Source: Candidatus Amphrikana amoebophyrae
GTDB lineage: Bacteria > Chlamydiota > Chlamydiia > Chlamydiales > JACRBE01
Assembly (NCBI GenBank): GCA_030408475.1
Contig: JAUHQG010000044.1
Span: 1-52,736, forward strand
Reading direction: 5' to 3'
Length of the DNA stretch: 52,736 bases
Shown: positions 17,184 to 26,840 of the stretch, in pieces
Position numbering within the stretch: the stretch's first letter is position 1
Layout: each line of letters opens with the position of its first letter
Program-made: the position numbers and the translations under genes
The notes under the pieces: generated by a model
The model's input: only the letters and a program-made list of their open reading frames with translations
Told to the model about the DNA's origin: nothing
Databases searched by the model: none

Positions 17184-18134
17184 ATGGAATTTTATGGAGA
17201 ATTTCAATTGGCCCTAATTATCACCATTATCTTAGCTCTTGTTGGCATCGCACTATTATATGGGGGCGCTAAATTTTTAGTGGTAGGAGCTTCAAATATT
17301 GCTATATCACTGGGGATAAGCAAGTTAGTTGTTGGGCTTACTGTAGTAGCTATAGCAACCGGGTCGCCAGAGTTGCTTGTCAGTTTATTTGCCACAATTA
17401 AAGGATCTGATACGATTTCTGTTGGCAACATCATTGGTTCGAATATCATCAATACCCTCTTGATTCTAGGGATTTCTCTCTTAATTAGTCCCATTAAACC
17501 TGATAAGCGCCTACACAAAATCGAACTTCCTATCATGCTAATCGCTTCAGTGCTTTTAGCTATTTTTGTTTCATATGGAGAAATTCCAAGATGGGGCGGC
17601 GCAATCTTAGTAGCAGGTATGATTGCCACAATGTGGATTCAAATTAAATTGCGCCATACCTTAGGAAGACCACAAAATGAAGAAAAAAAAGAGAAAACAT
17701 GGATTCAAATTCTGTGGATAGCTCTAGGTGCAATTTTATTAGTATTTGGTAGCAAATTGTTTATAGAATCCGCTATAGCTATTGCGAAGACTTTTTCTAT
17801 ACCAAATAGTGTGATCGCCGTTACTTTAGTCGCGCTAGGCACATCATTGCCAGAATTAGCAACTTGTATATATTCAGCAAGAAATAGTCATCCTGATTTA
17901 ACAATGGGCAATTTAATTGGTTCCAATATTTTTAATATATTTGGAGTTTTAGGAATATGCGCACTTGTTTACCCTCTTGATATTTCATCTAAAGCTCTTC
18001 AAACTGATAGTTATATTTTATTAGCCACCGCCATTATTCTTTTTTTCATGATGAAACTAAAAAAACAATTATCCTGGGGATCGGGAATATTTCTTCTTCT
18101 CTTATATGTGGGATATACAATAAGCATTATTTAA
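17184..18134 (+). CDS. Calcium/sodium-type cation antiporter (CaCA superfamily)
   Basis: Inner-membrane K-independent Na/Ca-exchanger-like protein of 316 residues, similar to YrbG. Two homologous halves each carry an alpha-repeat: GLTVVAIATGSPELLVSL in the first and AVTLVALGTSLPELATCI in the second, with the ion-coordinating Glu in each SPEL/LPEL. About ten helices are expected, with a charged cytoplasmic loop (NEEKKEKT) in the middle. ATG at 17184 is preferred over ATG at 17169 because a GGAGGG site lies exactly 6-11 nt upstream of it. fumC follows after 9 nt, with an AAGGA that overlaps this stop codon, so they are co-transcribed. Confidence 0.88.
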   Translation: MEFYGEFQLALIITIILALVGIALLYGGAKFLVVGASNIAISLGISKLVVGLTVVAIATGSPELLVSLFATIKGSDTISVGNIIGSNIINTLLILGISLLISPIKPDKRLHKIELPIMLIASVLLAIFVSYGEIPRWGGAILVAGMIATMWIQIKLRHTLGRPQNEEKKEKTWIQILWIALGAILLVFGSKLFIESAIAIAKTFSIPNSVIAVTLVALGTSLPELATCIYSARNSHPDLTMGNLIGSNIFNIFGVLGICALVYPLDISSKALQTDSYILLATAIILFFMMKLKKQLSWGSGIFLLLLYVGYTISII

Positions 18135-18143
18135 GGACAAACT

Positions 18144-19535
18144 ATGAGTAGTAAAAGAATTGAAACCGACTCTATGGGTGAAATTGAAGTTGATGACTCA
18201 AAATATTGGGGCGCTCAATCACAACGATCTCTCCACCATTTTCCAATCAGCACTCAAACGATGCCCCCTTCTGTAATCAAAGCGATGGCCACTTTAAAAA
18301 AAGCTGCCGCCGAAGCAAATCTCGCTTTTGGAAAATTACCAGAAGATAAAGCGAAATTAATTATGCAAGTGGCTGATGAAGTGATCGAAGGAAAATGGAA
18401 TGATCAATTCCCACTAAGAATTTGGCAAACAGGGAGTGGAACTCAAAGCAATATGAATTGCAACGAAGTCATTTCAAATAGGGGTATAGAAATTGCGGGT
18501 GGAAATAAAGGCTCTAAAGATCCCATACATCCCAATGATCATGTCAATATGTCTCAAAGTTCCAATGACACTTTCCCAACAGCCATGCACATCTCTGCCG
18601 CTTCTGAAATCACTCATCATCTTCTCCCCGCTCTTTCGATGATGATCGGTGCTCTTGAAGAAAAAATGGTCGAATTCAAAGGGGTCATTAAAATTGGGCG
18701 CACTCACCTTATGGATGCCACCCCTATTTCATTTCCTCAAGAATTTTCAGGTTACGTAGAGCAATTAAAACAAAGCAAAGAGAGAATTGAGCAAACACTG
18801 CCTCATCTTTTTGAGCTCGCTTTAGGAGGAACAGCCGTTGGAACCGGCCTAAACACTCACCCTGAATTTGCCACTAAAACGGCTGAATTAATCGCGCAAT
18901 ATACAAAATTACCCTTTGTCACTGCTCCAAATAAATTTGCAGCCTTAGCTGCGCACGATCCTATTGTTCATGCAAGTGGCGCTCTAAAAACTTTAGCCAC
19001 ATCGCTTATGAAGATCTCAACTGATTTAGCCTTCCTCGGATCAGGACCCCGCTGTGGATTTTTCGAACTAGAGTTGCCGGCAAATGAACCAGGATCGTCT
19101 ATAATGCCAGGCAAGGTGAATCCCACTCAGTGTGAAGCTCTTAATATGGTTTGCGCTCAAGTGATGGGCAATGATCTAGCGATCACAATTGGCGGATCAC
19201 GTGGTAACTTTGAGCTCAATGTTTTTAAAACGATGATGATTCACAACTTAATTCAATCGATAGAATTGCTATCAGATTCAATGACATGTTTCACCAAGTT
19301 TTGTATCCGTGGCATGAAAGTGAATAAGAAAAGAGCCGAAGAGTATTTACAAAATTCGCTCATGCTTGTCACTGCGCTTAACCCAGTGATTGGGTATGAT
19401 AATGCAGCTAAAATAGCGAAGCTCGCCTTTACTGAGGGGACATCACTAAAAGAAGCAGCGATTAAACTTAATCTACTCTCTGAAAAAGAGTTCGACAATG
19501 CGGTAAATCCAAGCAAGATGATAGGACCTAAGTAA
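18144..19535 (+). CDS. fumC: Fumarate hydratase class II
   Basis: Interconverts fumarate and malate in the TCA cycle; iron-independent homotetramer. The 463-residue product shows the family landmarks [14 protein letters not shown] (substrate binding), [26 protein letters not shown], and the mobile-loop signature [15 protein letters not shown] around residues 315-330, which contains the catalytic Ser. An AAGGACAA ribosome-binding site overlaps the end of the antiporter gene. A C. trachomatis counterpart exists, but here it sits in a different context. A long hairpin follows, shared with the convergent GH1 gene. Confidence 0.97.
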   Translation: MSSKRIETDSMGEIEVDDSKYWGAQSQRSLHHFPISTQTMPPSVIKAMATLKKAAAEANLAFGKLPEDKAKLIMQVADEVIEGKWNDQFPLRIWQTGSGTQSNMNCNEVISNRGIEIAGGNKGSKDPIHPNDHVNMSQSSNDTFPTAMHISAASEITHHLLPALSMMIGALEEKMVEFKGVIKIGRTHLMDATPISFPQEFSGYVEQLKQSKERIEQTLPHLFELALGGTAVGTGLNTHPEFATKTAELIAQYTKLPFVTAPNKFAALAAHDPIVHASGALKTLATSLMKISTDLAFLGSGPRCGFFELELPANEPGSSIMPGKVNPTQCEALNMVCAQVMGNDLAITIGGSRGNFELNVFKTMMIHNLIQSIELLSDSMTCFTKFCIRGMKVNKKRAEEYLQNSLMLVTALNPVIGYDNAAKIAKLAFTEGTSLKEAAIKLNLLSEKEFDNAVNPSKMIGPK

Positions 19536-19593
19536 CTGATTACAAATAACTTAAATTAGCTAAAACTTGAGCCCCTACTTAAAAAAGGATGTT

Positions 19594-19672
19594 GCTCTTT
19601 CGATGCTATTTTGCAAATCTCGAAAATCGGATAGTGTAGATACACATCCATTTTCGAGATTTGTGAAAGAGC
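19594..19672. terminator. Large bidirectional hairpin between fumC and the GH1 gene
   Basis: An outer stem GCTCTTTC (19594-19601) / GAAAGAGC (19665-19672) encloses a perfect 14-bp stem CAAATCTCGAAAAT (19614-19627) / its complement (19650-19663), whose 22-nt apex folds again (GGAT/ATCC and GTGT/ACAC). It separates convergent genes and probably terminates both. Confidence 0.7.
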
Positions 19673-19688
19673 GCGAAAAATCAATATC

Positions 19689-21047
19689 CTACTTAGATTC
19701 GCGGATGATTCTAACATATTCGCGTGATCCCTCTCGGAGGGTTGGTCTGTGAGTCTCAAAGTCGTACTCATATAACCCAAATTTCTGTGAATATCCTCTA
19801 TCCCACTCCCAATTGTCATTGAGCGTCCAATAGTAAAATCCTCTCACATCACAACCATCAGCAATCGCATCACTCACTTGCTTCAAGTGGTCACGTATCC
19901 AACGTCCTCTGAATTTGTCCTCACGATCAGGAGCTCCATTCTCTGTTATATATATAGGAAGCCCAAGCTCTTCATGACACTCACGTATCACTTCACCAAG
20001 TCCTTGTGGATAAGCTCTAAATGGCATGTCTGTCATATACTCGCCAGCTTCTTCATCACAAGTTGTATTTTCAAAGTTCATCTTCATTTCAGCTTTTACA
20101 AGTGGCATGGTATAGTAGTTTATACCGATGAAATCCATCATCTCTTTTGCTTTTTTGATCTTCATCTCTTCTTTTCCAAGTCCAAAACGATAACCAAATT
20201 TAAACTCGCCACTCTTTAAGAATTCAAATATTCCCTTATGGTAGACATAAGTTAAATGCGTCGTAAAAGGCTGAGTCAATATATTGGCCGACATAAACTT
20301 TAAAAATTGATGCACTAATCCAATTTGACACTCACGACCATTAAGTTCTCTTTTCATCGTTCCATACATCGAAGCATGTGCCATCATTAAATTCTTAACC
20401 ACGGTGGCTGTTGGCTTAAATACTTGTCTATTGATCAATTTTTTTCCAGGAGGAAAATCTGCCCAATAATAACCTTGCGCCGCGTAAACTCCAGGCTCAT
20501 TAATCGTTACCCAAAGCTTTACTCGATCGCTTAGTCGATTGAACATCTTTTTAGCAAAAAGAACTAAAAACTTGTTGTTCTCTGTCTTTTCAAAGGCTCC
20601 AAGCTCTTCAAACCACTGAGGATGAGAAAAATGATGCAATGTAATCATTGGCTCAATTCCATTGGCCAATAACTCATCAACAAAGTCACTATAATGATCA
20701 ATCACTTCTTCATTATATTCACCTTGAATAGGTTCAATTAAACTCCACTCCACTGAAAAGCGGTAAGTATTACAACCTAAAGCTTTAATCTGCTGAATTG
20801 TTCTTTGTTCATTATCATAATGACAAGTTGATTCACCCGATATCTCACCTGTTTTAATCGCCCCCTCTTGCTGCTCCCAATGTGCCCAATTTGAATCAGG
20901 ACACTTGGTAGATCCAGAGTTTTGATACTCACATGTGGCTACTCCCCACTTAAAATCTTTTGGAAATTTCAAATTTTCCTCGCCGTTTGCTATAACGGTA
21001 ACTACTGAAAATGCTACCATTATTAAACGCACTACTAGTCGGTGCAT
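19689..21047 (-). CDS. Exported GH1 family beta-glycosidase
   Basis: Hydrolyses beta-glucosides, galactosides or phospho-glycosides; 452 residues. A hydrophobic N-terminus (LIMVAFSVVTVIA, residues 8-20) looks like a signal peptide, unusual for GH1 enzymes, which are normally cytoplasmic. The acid/base Glu184 lies in TINEP and the nucleophile Glu369 in ITENG; the substrate-binding WTLNDNWEW and the N-terminal FKWGVATCEYQ segment are also present. The phosphate-binding residues of 6-phospho-glucosidases are not evident. An unusual number of Cys residues fits a periplasmic or secreted protein with disulfides. It has a stand-alone position, divergent from the BtaA-like gene. Confidence 0.88.
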   Translation of the reverse strand: MHRLVVRLIMVAFSVVTVIANGEENLKFPKDFKWGVATCEYQNSGSTKCPDSNWAHWEQQEGAIKTGEISGESTCHYDNEQRTIQQIKALGCNTYRFSVEWSLIEPIQGEYNEEVIDHYSDFVDELLANGIEPMITLHHFSHPQWFEELGAFEKTENNKFLVLFAKKMFNRLSDRVKLWVTINEPGVYAAQGYYWADFPPGKKLINRQVFKPTATVVKNLMMAHASMYGTMKRELNGRECQIGLVHQFLKFMSANILTQPFTTHLTYVYHKGIFEFLKSGEFKFGYRFGLGKEEMKIKKAKEMMDFIGINYYTMPLVKAEMKMNFENTTCDEEAGEYMTDMPFRAYPQGLGEVIRECHEELGLPIYITENGAPDREDKFRGRWIRDHLKQVSDAIADGCDVRGFYYWTLNDNWEWDRGYSQKFGLYEYDFETHRPTLREGSREYVRIIRESK

Positions 21048-21207
21048 AAAGCTCCTCCATAAATACTTATTTTCAAGAGGTCAATAAGATAATTTGCAAA
21101 GATTTTAAAAACAAGAAGAAGCATTATTAAAATAATTGCTTACACTGTTGCCATTATTAACTATTAAAGCTATTAGTAAAATTTTAATTAACTATATAGT
21201 AAGTATT

Positions 21208-22362
21208 ATGACATCATTTTATTCTATCCTCAGCTATAGTTTTGGTAATGAAGATTGGCGTACAGAACAAAAAGCATTACAAATTAAGAGTGATAATCAC
21301 ATTGTTTGCGTTACAGCAAGTGGAGATCGCCCACTTAATTTACTCTCTTTAGATTGCGCTAAGATTACAGCTGTTGATGCTAACTCGACTCAAAACCACT
21401 TACTTGATTTAAAAAAGTCAGCGATGAAAAACCTCGATTACTATAGTTATATTGAATTTTTAGGCCTCACTTCAAATCAGAAAAAAAAGATACTACCTAG
21501 AAAAGTTTTTGAAGATCTTAACCCTGAATCTAAAGAATTTTGGATTAAAAATATGAAGATGATAGAAAAAGGGATTATCTATCAGGGGCAATTAGAAAAA
21601 AGTTGCGCCAATTTTTCGAAATTTATTTATTTAATGAGAGGGATGCGAGCTTCCAAACTTACTTCATTTGATGATATCGAAGATCAAAGAAAGTATATTA
21701 TTAAGTCTTGGGATAAACCTTTTTGGCGCAACACTTTTAAGCTCTTTTTAAATCCTAAATATTCAAAATACTACATCGATGATCCAGGACTTTGCGCATA
21801 TGTTTCAAATGACATTAATCCTGGTGAATATATTTATGATAGAATGAACCAAAGTTTAAAAAGCTATCTAGCTAAAGAAAACCCCCTCTTTTCACTTGTA
21901 CTCAATGGACGAGTTGAAAAAGCGGGTTACTCTCCTTATATTATGCAAGAGCATTGCGTAAATATTAAAAAAAGACTTGATAGACTTCATTATAAATCAG
22001 AAAACATGATTGATTTCTTAGAATCACAAGAAGAAGGTTCTATAGATCGCTTCTCATTTTCAGATATCGCTTCTTATATGGATGAAAAGAGCTTTAATAG
22101 AATGCTTCGAGCCATGATTAAAGCTGCTGCTCCTGGCGCTCGATTTTGCGCTCGTCAATTTTTATCTGATCATAGTCTTGATGACGATGTTAAAGCTTGT
22201 TTATATAGAGATGAGCAACTTGAGCAAGAGCTTGAAAAAGAAGATCGCTGTTTCGTATATCGATTTATGACAGGTGAGATATTGAAGGCAAACCAAGGGG
22301 CAGTTGACCACTCAAATGAAAAGGATGAGAAGATACCGTTTCATAAAGAAGCTGCTGCGTAA
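21208..22362 (+). CDS. BtaA-like S-adenosylmethionine:diacylglycerol 3-amino-3-carboxypropyltransferase (DUF3419)
   Basis: Family enzymes move the aminocarboxypropyl group of SAM to diacylglycerol, the first step of betaine-lipid synthesis. The 384-residue product carries the modified SAM-binding site: IVCVTASGDRPLNLLSL (motif I) and KITAVDANSTQNHLLDLKKSAM (acidic end of strand 2), then a central helical part. The ATG at 21208 is preferred over a TTG 24 codons upstream that would add a hydrophobic stretch. No BtaB-like methyltransferase is nearby, so the final lipid is unclear. The last ~33 codons overlap the 3' end of the convergent GH3 gene. Confidence 0.65.
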   Translation: MTSFYSILSYSFGNEDWRTEQKALQIKSDNHIVCVTASGDRPLNLLSLDCAKITAVDANSTQNHLLDLKKSAMKNLDYYSYIEFLGLTSNQKKKILPRKVFEDLNPESKEFWIKNMKMIEKGIIYQGQLEKSCANFSKFIYLMRGMRASKLTSFDDIEDQRKYIIKSWDKPFWRNTFKLFLNPKYSKYYIDDPGLCAYVSNDINPGEYIYDRMNQSLKSYLAKENPLFSLVLNGRVEKAGYSPYIMQEHCVNIKKRLDRLHYKSENMIDFLESQEEGSIDRFSFSDIASYMDEKSFNRMLRAMIKAAAPGARFCARQFLSDHSLDDDVKACLYRDEQLEQELEKEDRCFVYRFMTGEILKANQGAVDHSNEKDEKIPFHKEAAA

Positions 22363-23764
22363 CTGGATTGTTTTCATAAAAAACAAGTGTAGGAACTCTC
22401 TTTAAATCTTGCAATACATAGGGACTTGTCATAACAATGGCTATTTTATGATCACATAAAATGTCATTAAATCTTGCAATCTCTTGCTTATCGTGACTTA
22501 ATACTAGGCCAACAACGATGTCATATTTATCTAAGTCTGGAAGTAGCGATCCCATTTTAGAAGAGTCAAAAGGTAAATTATAGCTCCCCTCACCAATCTC
22601 AAGAATTAATACTTTTTTTCCTAAGAAACTAGGGACATTGCCAATAGGGGTAATCGCTTGTTTATAAAGCTCTTTACTCAACTTTTTGCAATCAATTTCT
22701 CCACTATATATTGTAAAGTCAGCTTTTTCTCTAGCTAATCGAATTCTGCGAATTGACTGATCAAGTCTGGATTCTGGAATTCTTCCATCGTAAACTGCAG
22801 ATAATACAGCTTCATATGCTTTAGGTACTTTCTCCCGAATAATCTCATCGATCATATCAGAGCAGTGATCTCCATAAAGGAGAATATCATGGCCTGCTAG
22901 TACAGCATTAACCGCAATTTCTTCATCGCTATAGTTATTTGTAAGCGCTTTCATATTAAGCGCATCACTAATAATAAGCCCTTGAAAACCCCATTCAGAA
23001 CGCAAAATATTTTCAATAATTTCAGAAGAAAAAGTGGCAATTTGCTTTCCAATATTGGGATAATAGATGTGAGCCGTCATAACGGCTAAATCGCTTCGAT
23101 CTTTAAGAATTGAAAAGGGTATAAGATGAGATTTTTTTAATTCTGTTATCGTATCACTACATATAGGTAAATCATGATGGGGATCTATTTCAACAGCTCC
23201 ATGACCAGGAAAATGTTTCAAAGTGGGAATCACTCCCGCTTCTTTTATTCCCAAAGAGACTTTGTCGACAAGTTGCTTACATCTTATAGGGCTATCGCCA
23301 AATGAACGGGTGCCAATGATAGGATTATCGGGATTGATATTGACATCAGCTACTGGGCCAAGACAAATTTGAGCTCCTAATAATCTCACTTCTCTTCCAA
23401 TTTCTCTTCCTACTCTTTGATGAACTGAAGTTGGAATGGCTCCTAAAGTCATATTTCTTGGCAGTGGGGTACACTCTTTCATACGCATATTGACTCCCCA
23501 CTCGGCATCAACTGATACTAAAAGAGGATTTTTCCGATTATATTGCAATACAGCCAATACTTCTCGATGCTTTTGAGTCTGCGTCGCTTTAGTAATAAGG
23601 CCACCAATATGATATTTACTCACTACATCATTCACTTCAGCAACATGTTCAATCGTTCTTGAGGGATCAAAAGGGATCATAAAAAGTTGACCCACTTTTT
23701 CTTCAATTGACATCTCACTTGCAAAAAGTGGAGAAAATAGCATCATCACCCATAGCCACTTCAT
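22265..23764 (-). CDS. Exported GH3 glycosidase, NagZ-like
   Basis: Beta-N-acetylhexosaminidase-type enzyme, 499 residues. Residues 1-16 form a signal peptide (WLWVMMLFSPLFA). The NagZ-type His/Asp loop is KHFPGHGAVEIDPHH (183-197), and the nucleophile is Asp267 in SDALNM. A second, smaller domain follows (about 360-499), so the protein is longer than single-domain E. coli NagZ (~340). With export it could act on peptidoglycan or host glycans; which is unresolved. Its ATG overlaps the rseP stop (ATGA), so it ends the mrp-ytg-dxr-rseP cluster. Its 3' end overlaps the BtaA-like gene by 98 nt. Confidence 0.85.
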   Translation of the reverse strand: MKWLWVMMLFSPLFASEMSIEEKVGQLFMIPFDPSRTIEHVAEVNDVVSKYHIGGLITKATQTQKHREVLAVLQYNRKNPLLVSVDAEWGVNMRMKECTPLPRNMTLGAIPTSVHQRVGREIGREVRLLGAQICLGPVADVNINPDNPIIGTRSFGDSPIRCKQLVDKVSLGIKEAGVIPTLKHFPGHGAVEIDPHHDLPICSDTITELKKSHLIPFSILKDRSDLAVMTAHIYYPNIGKQIATFSSEIIENILRSEWGFQGLIISDALNMKALTNNYSDEEIAVNAVLAGHDILLYGDHCSDMIDEIIREKVPKAYEAVLSAVYDGRIPESRLDQSIRRIRLAREKADFTIYSGEIDCKKLSKELYKQAITPIGNVPSFLGKKVLILEIGEGSYNLPFDSSKMGSLLPDLDKYDIVVGLVLSHDKQEIARFNDILCDHKIAIVMTSPYVLQDLKRVPTLVFYENNPVTQQLLYETVSSHPFHLSGQLPLGLPSISHLS

Positions 23765-25683
23765 TTAAATATCCTCAATACATCTTGGAATGTGACAAAT
23801 AAAATAAGGCAGATCAAAAGTATTGCAAATGGCAATACCATTCTTTCCATGACTTTAACGCTCACTTTCTTTCGTGAAATCATTTCATAAAGGGAAAAAC
23901 CAATGTGACCACCATCTAAAGCAGGAATAGGAAGTAAGTTAAATATACCAAGTCCCATGCTAATCACTCCCATCCAATAGAGAGCTTCTTTATAACCAAC
24001 GCTCCATCCATGGTGCATAACTTGAACAAATCCAACTGGGCCAGAGAGCCATTTTGGACTTAAATTTCCAGTTACTAGCGATGAAAGTGTGCGATAAGTA
24101 TCAGCAAAAACATGGCCAACCATGTTGAATGGATTAGGATTGTAAATTACTTGTCTATCCTGAAGAGCAACTCCAAGCATACGCTGATTTTTCATTGCCT
24201 CAAATTGTGCTATCGCTACTTGCCTTTTCTTTACATCTTTAATTTCATTAATTTGCTTTTGAACTTGAGACATTTTTTCATCGTAAATAACTTTTTGCTC
24301 TTTTGAATATACAAAATTACTTTGAGAAAGAGGCTCTATTGGATTGAGTAAAACTAGGTTCCCTTTAGATTTTTCTGCTCCAGTAACATCCATCATAGCC
24401 ACAAGTTGAGTTAAGTCTTTATAGTTCACTGAGTCAATGAACCGACGATCCTCACTTTTCCAAGAAAGTGGGGGATACTTTTCATTTCGTTGAACAATGA
24501 CATTAGCCATTTTCTTCTGCATATGAGCTAATACTTGATAAGATTGGTATACCTTTTGAGAATCAACCGCTATGATTTTATCTCCTTTTCTAAGAAATTT
24601 ACCACTATCTAAAGCCAATTCATTTGAGTTGTCATCTATATAGTGAACTTCATTTTGAACGACACCATTTCCATTTAACGAATAGGGAATAAAGTAATTA
24701 TCTAAGAAATCACCTTTCAAGTTGAGCTCATGTTGCCAATCGTCAATTTCAGCCATTTGAGAGCGAGTAAATCTTAAATCACGAAGTCTAAACTTTGGAA
24801 CTTCGACATTAATTTGTTTTCCATCGCGAACAACAGTGATTAAAGTGGTTTGCTTATTGAGTATTTGAGCTAGTTGTTCAACTGAGAAAATCAAGTTTCC
24901 GTTAACCCAAACAATGCGATCTCCACTTTGAATTCCACTGCCAAACATAGGAGAGCTTTCAGCAATAAGATTATCTCCCTTACTAGCAAAATCATCATAA
25001 ATTAGGTAGCGGGCAGGATGTAAAATTCCAAATGTTTTAAAAGAGGCATCGTTCATTCTAGGATCAGGATAAGAAGCGATTGACATTTCAAATGGGGTTT
25101 TTTGACTAGAATAATAGTTAATATCTTGCCCTTTTAAAGTGACTTGATCTTTAGCTGTAACAGCTGAATACATGAGATCTTGAAATCCTCTGAATTTTCT
25201 CCCATCAATTTGATCAATTTCATCCCCTGGGCGAATCCCATTAATAAATAGTTCACTGTTAGGATCAATATAGCCTACTAATTTTGTATGTTTAGAGAAA
25301 GGCTGAGCTCTTCCACCGCATAGCCAAATAATACCAAATAATATGAAGGCGAAAACAATGTTAACAATAGGCCCCATCGCAGCTACTTTAATTCTAGCCC
25401 AAGGAGTGCTATGATAAAATCCCCCTTCAACATCATGAGGATCAACATTCCCTTCTCGATCTAAACCGGCAGGCTTAACATACCCTCCGAATAATATCCA
25501 ACAAATGCGCCATTCAACTCCATCCATTTTCCATTTGATAATAGGCCTGCCAAAACCAACGCTAAAAACTTCAACACGTATTCCATTTCGGCGAGCCACA
25601 ATATAATGACCAAGCTCGTGTATCAAAACGAGAAAGCTTAGCGCTAGTCCTGCCAAAATAAAATAGATAATACTCATGATCAT
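23761..25683 (-). CDS. rseP: Site-2 zinc metalloprotease RseP/YaeL
   Basis: Intramembrane protease that cleaves membrane anti-sigma factors and signal-peptide remnants. The zinc motif HELGH is at residues 22-26 in the first helix, the third metal ligand is in the ALDGGH motif near residue 590, and the last helices follow. Two PDZ-type regions sit in the periplasmic part (around residues 140-330 and 350-470). At 640 residues it is longer than E. coli RseP (~450); the chlamydial CT072 protein is similarly enlarged. Start ATG 25683 overlaps the dxr stop (ATGA); a second in-frame ATG two codons later is equally possible. Its stop overlaps the GH3 start. Confidence 0.95.
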   Translation of the reverse strand: MIMSIIYFILAGLALSFLVLIHELGHYIVARRNGIRVEVFSVGFGRPIIKWKMDGVEWRICWILFGGYVKPAGLDREGNVDPHDVEGGFYHSTPWARIKVAAMGPIVNIVFAFILFGIIWLCGGRAQPFSKHTKLVGYIDPNSELFINGIRPGDEIDQIDGRKFRGFQDLMYSAVTAKDQVTLKGQDINYYSSQKTPFEMSIASYPDPRMNDASFKTFGILHPARYLIYDDFASKGDNLIAESSPMFGSGIQSGDRIVWVNGNLIFSVEQLAQILNKQTTLITVVRDGKQINVEVPKFRLRDLRFTRSQMAEIDDWQHELNLKGDFLDNYFIPYSLNGNGVVQNEVHYIDDNSNELALDSGKFLRKGDKIIAVDSQKVYQSYQVLAHMQKKMANVIVQRNEKYPPLSWKSEDRRFIDSVNYKDLTQLVAMMDVTGAEKSKGNLVLLNPIEPLSQSNFVYSKEQKVIYDEKMSQVQKQINEIKDVKKRQVAIAQFEAMKNQRMLGVALQDRQVIYNPNPFNMVGHVFADTYRTLSSLVTGNLSPKWLSGPVGFVQVMHHGWSVGYKEALYWMGVISMGLGIFNLLPIPALDGGHIGFSLYEMISRKKVSVKVMERMVLPFAILLICLILFVTFQDVLRIFK

Positions 25684-26840
25684 ATTAGTAACCCGGGTTG
25701 CACACTTTCTGCGATTTGTTTTGCCTGCTTATCAATAGCTAAAATTGACTCTAGATCCATATTATGGACTACTTGGTGACTATTCATCAACTCTTCTAAG
25801 AAAAAAGCGATGTCACACCACCTGATTTCACGATTTAAAAAACGCTTTACCAACGTTTCATTCACCCCATTCATAAAACAAGCCATAGACCCCCCTTCTT
25901 TCAGAGCGCTAAATGCGAGATCTAAACATCTAAATCTTTGATTATCAACAGGCATAAACTCAAAGCTCATCGCTTTTGTAAAATCAATTGATTTCACTTG
26001 AGAGCTAAAGCGATCTGGATAAGTAAGAGCATATTGAATGGGAAGATGCATATCATGGGCTGAAATTTGAGCTATCATACTGGAATCGATGAACTCAACT
26101 AATCCATGCACCAAACTTTGAGGATGGATAACGGCTTCAATTTGATCTACTTTTAAACCAAAAAGCCAAAACGCTTCAATCACTTCAAAACCTTTATTCA
26201 TTAAAGTAGAGCTATCAATTGTCACTTTGGATCCCATAGACCAATTAGGATGTTTAAGAGCCTGATCCACTGTAACTTGCTCAAGTTGCTCTTTAGTATG
26301 GTGTAAAAAAGGGCCGCCTGAAGCTGTGACTACCATTTTTTTTATTCTTTTTAAACCTGAAGAGTCGTGCATACATTGGAAAAGTGCGCTATGTTCGCTA
26401 TCAATGGGTAAAATAGTAGCTCCATTTTCAGCCGCTACTTTCATAATAAGACTTCCAGCAGCTACTAGAGACTCTTTGTTTGCAAGAGCAATAGTTTTAC
26501 CACATTGAGCCGCATAATAAGTGGGCTCAATTCCTATTGATCCCACAATAGCAGAAACTACTATGTCACTGTCGCTATGGGTGGCCAAAAAGCAAAGTGC
26601 TTCCATTTTAGTGATCACTTCAACCCCTTCAGGGACCAATTTCTCAAGCTCTAAAGCGAGATCACTGTTATATATCGCAACATACTTGGGTCTAAAACGC
26701 TTTGCCTGCTCTGCTAATTTTTTAATATTGGAGTGGGCAGCGAGTGCGAAAATAGAAAATTGCTCGGGGTAGGCAGCGACAATATCTAATGTTTGCTCAC
26801 CAATAGATCCTGTTGATCCTAACAAAGTAATTCTTTTCAT
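25680..26840 (-). CDS. dxr: 1-deoxy-D-xylulose 5-phosphate reductoisomerase
   Basis: Second step of the MEP isoprenoid pathway, making MEP from DXP with NADPH. The 386-residue protein has the NADPH-binding GSTGSIGEQTLDIV (8-21), the metal/substrate motifs LPIDSEHSALFQ, TASGGPFL and NWSMGSKVTIDSSTLMNKG, and the C-terminal helix with HNMDLESILAID. It is in the same order as CT070-072 with ytgD upstream and rseP downstream, and has ATGA start-stop overlaps on both sides, so it is translationally coupled to the metal transport genes. Confidence 0.97.
   Translation of the reverse strand: MKRITLLGSTGSIGEQTLDIVAAYPEQFSIFALAAHSNIKKLAEQAKRFRPKYVAIYNSDLALELEKLVPEGVEVITKMEALCFLATHSDSDIVVSAIVGSIGIEPTYYAAQCGKTIALANKESLVAAGSLIMKVAAENGATILPIDSEHSALFQCMHDSSGLKRIKKMVVTASGGPFLHHTKEQLEQVTVDQALKHPNWSMGSKVTIDSSTLMNKGFEVIEAFWLFGLKVDQIEAVIHPQSLVHGLVEFIDSSMIAQISAHDMHLPIQYALTYPDRFSSQVKSIDFTKAMSFEFMPVDNQRFRCLDLAFSALKEGGSMACFMNGVNETLVKRFLNREIRWCDIAFFLEELMNSHQVVHNMDLESILAIDKQAKQIAESVQPGLLI

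Noticed and set aside
21136-21207. Upstream start of the BtaA-like gene
   Set aside because: Non-ATG start without ribosome-binding site; it adds residues with no match to the family N-terminus.
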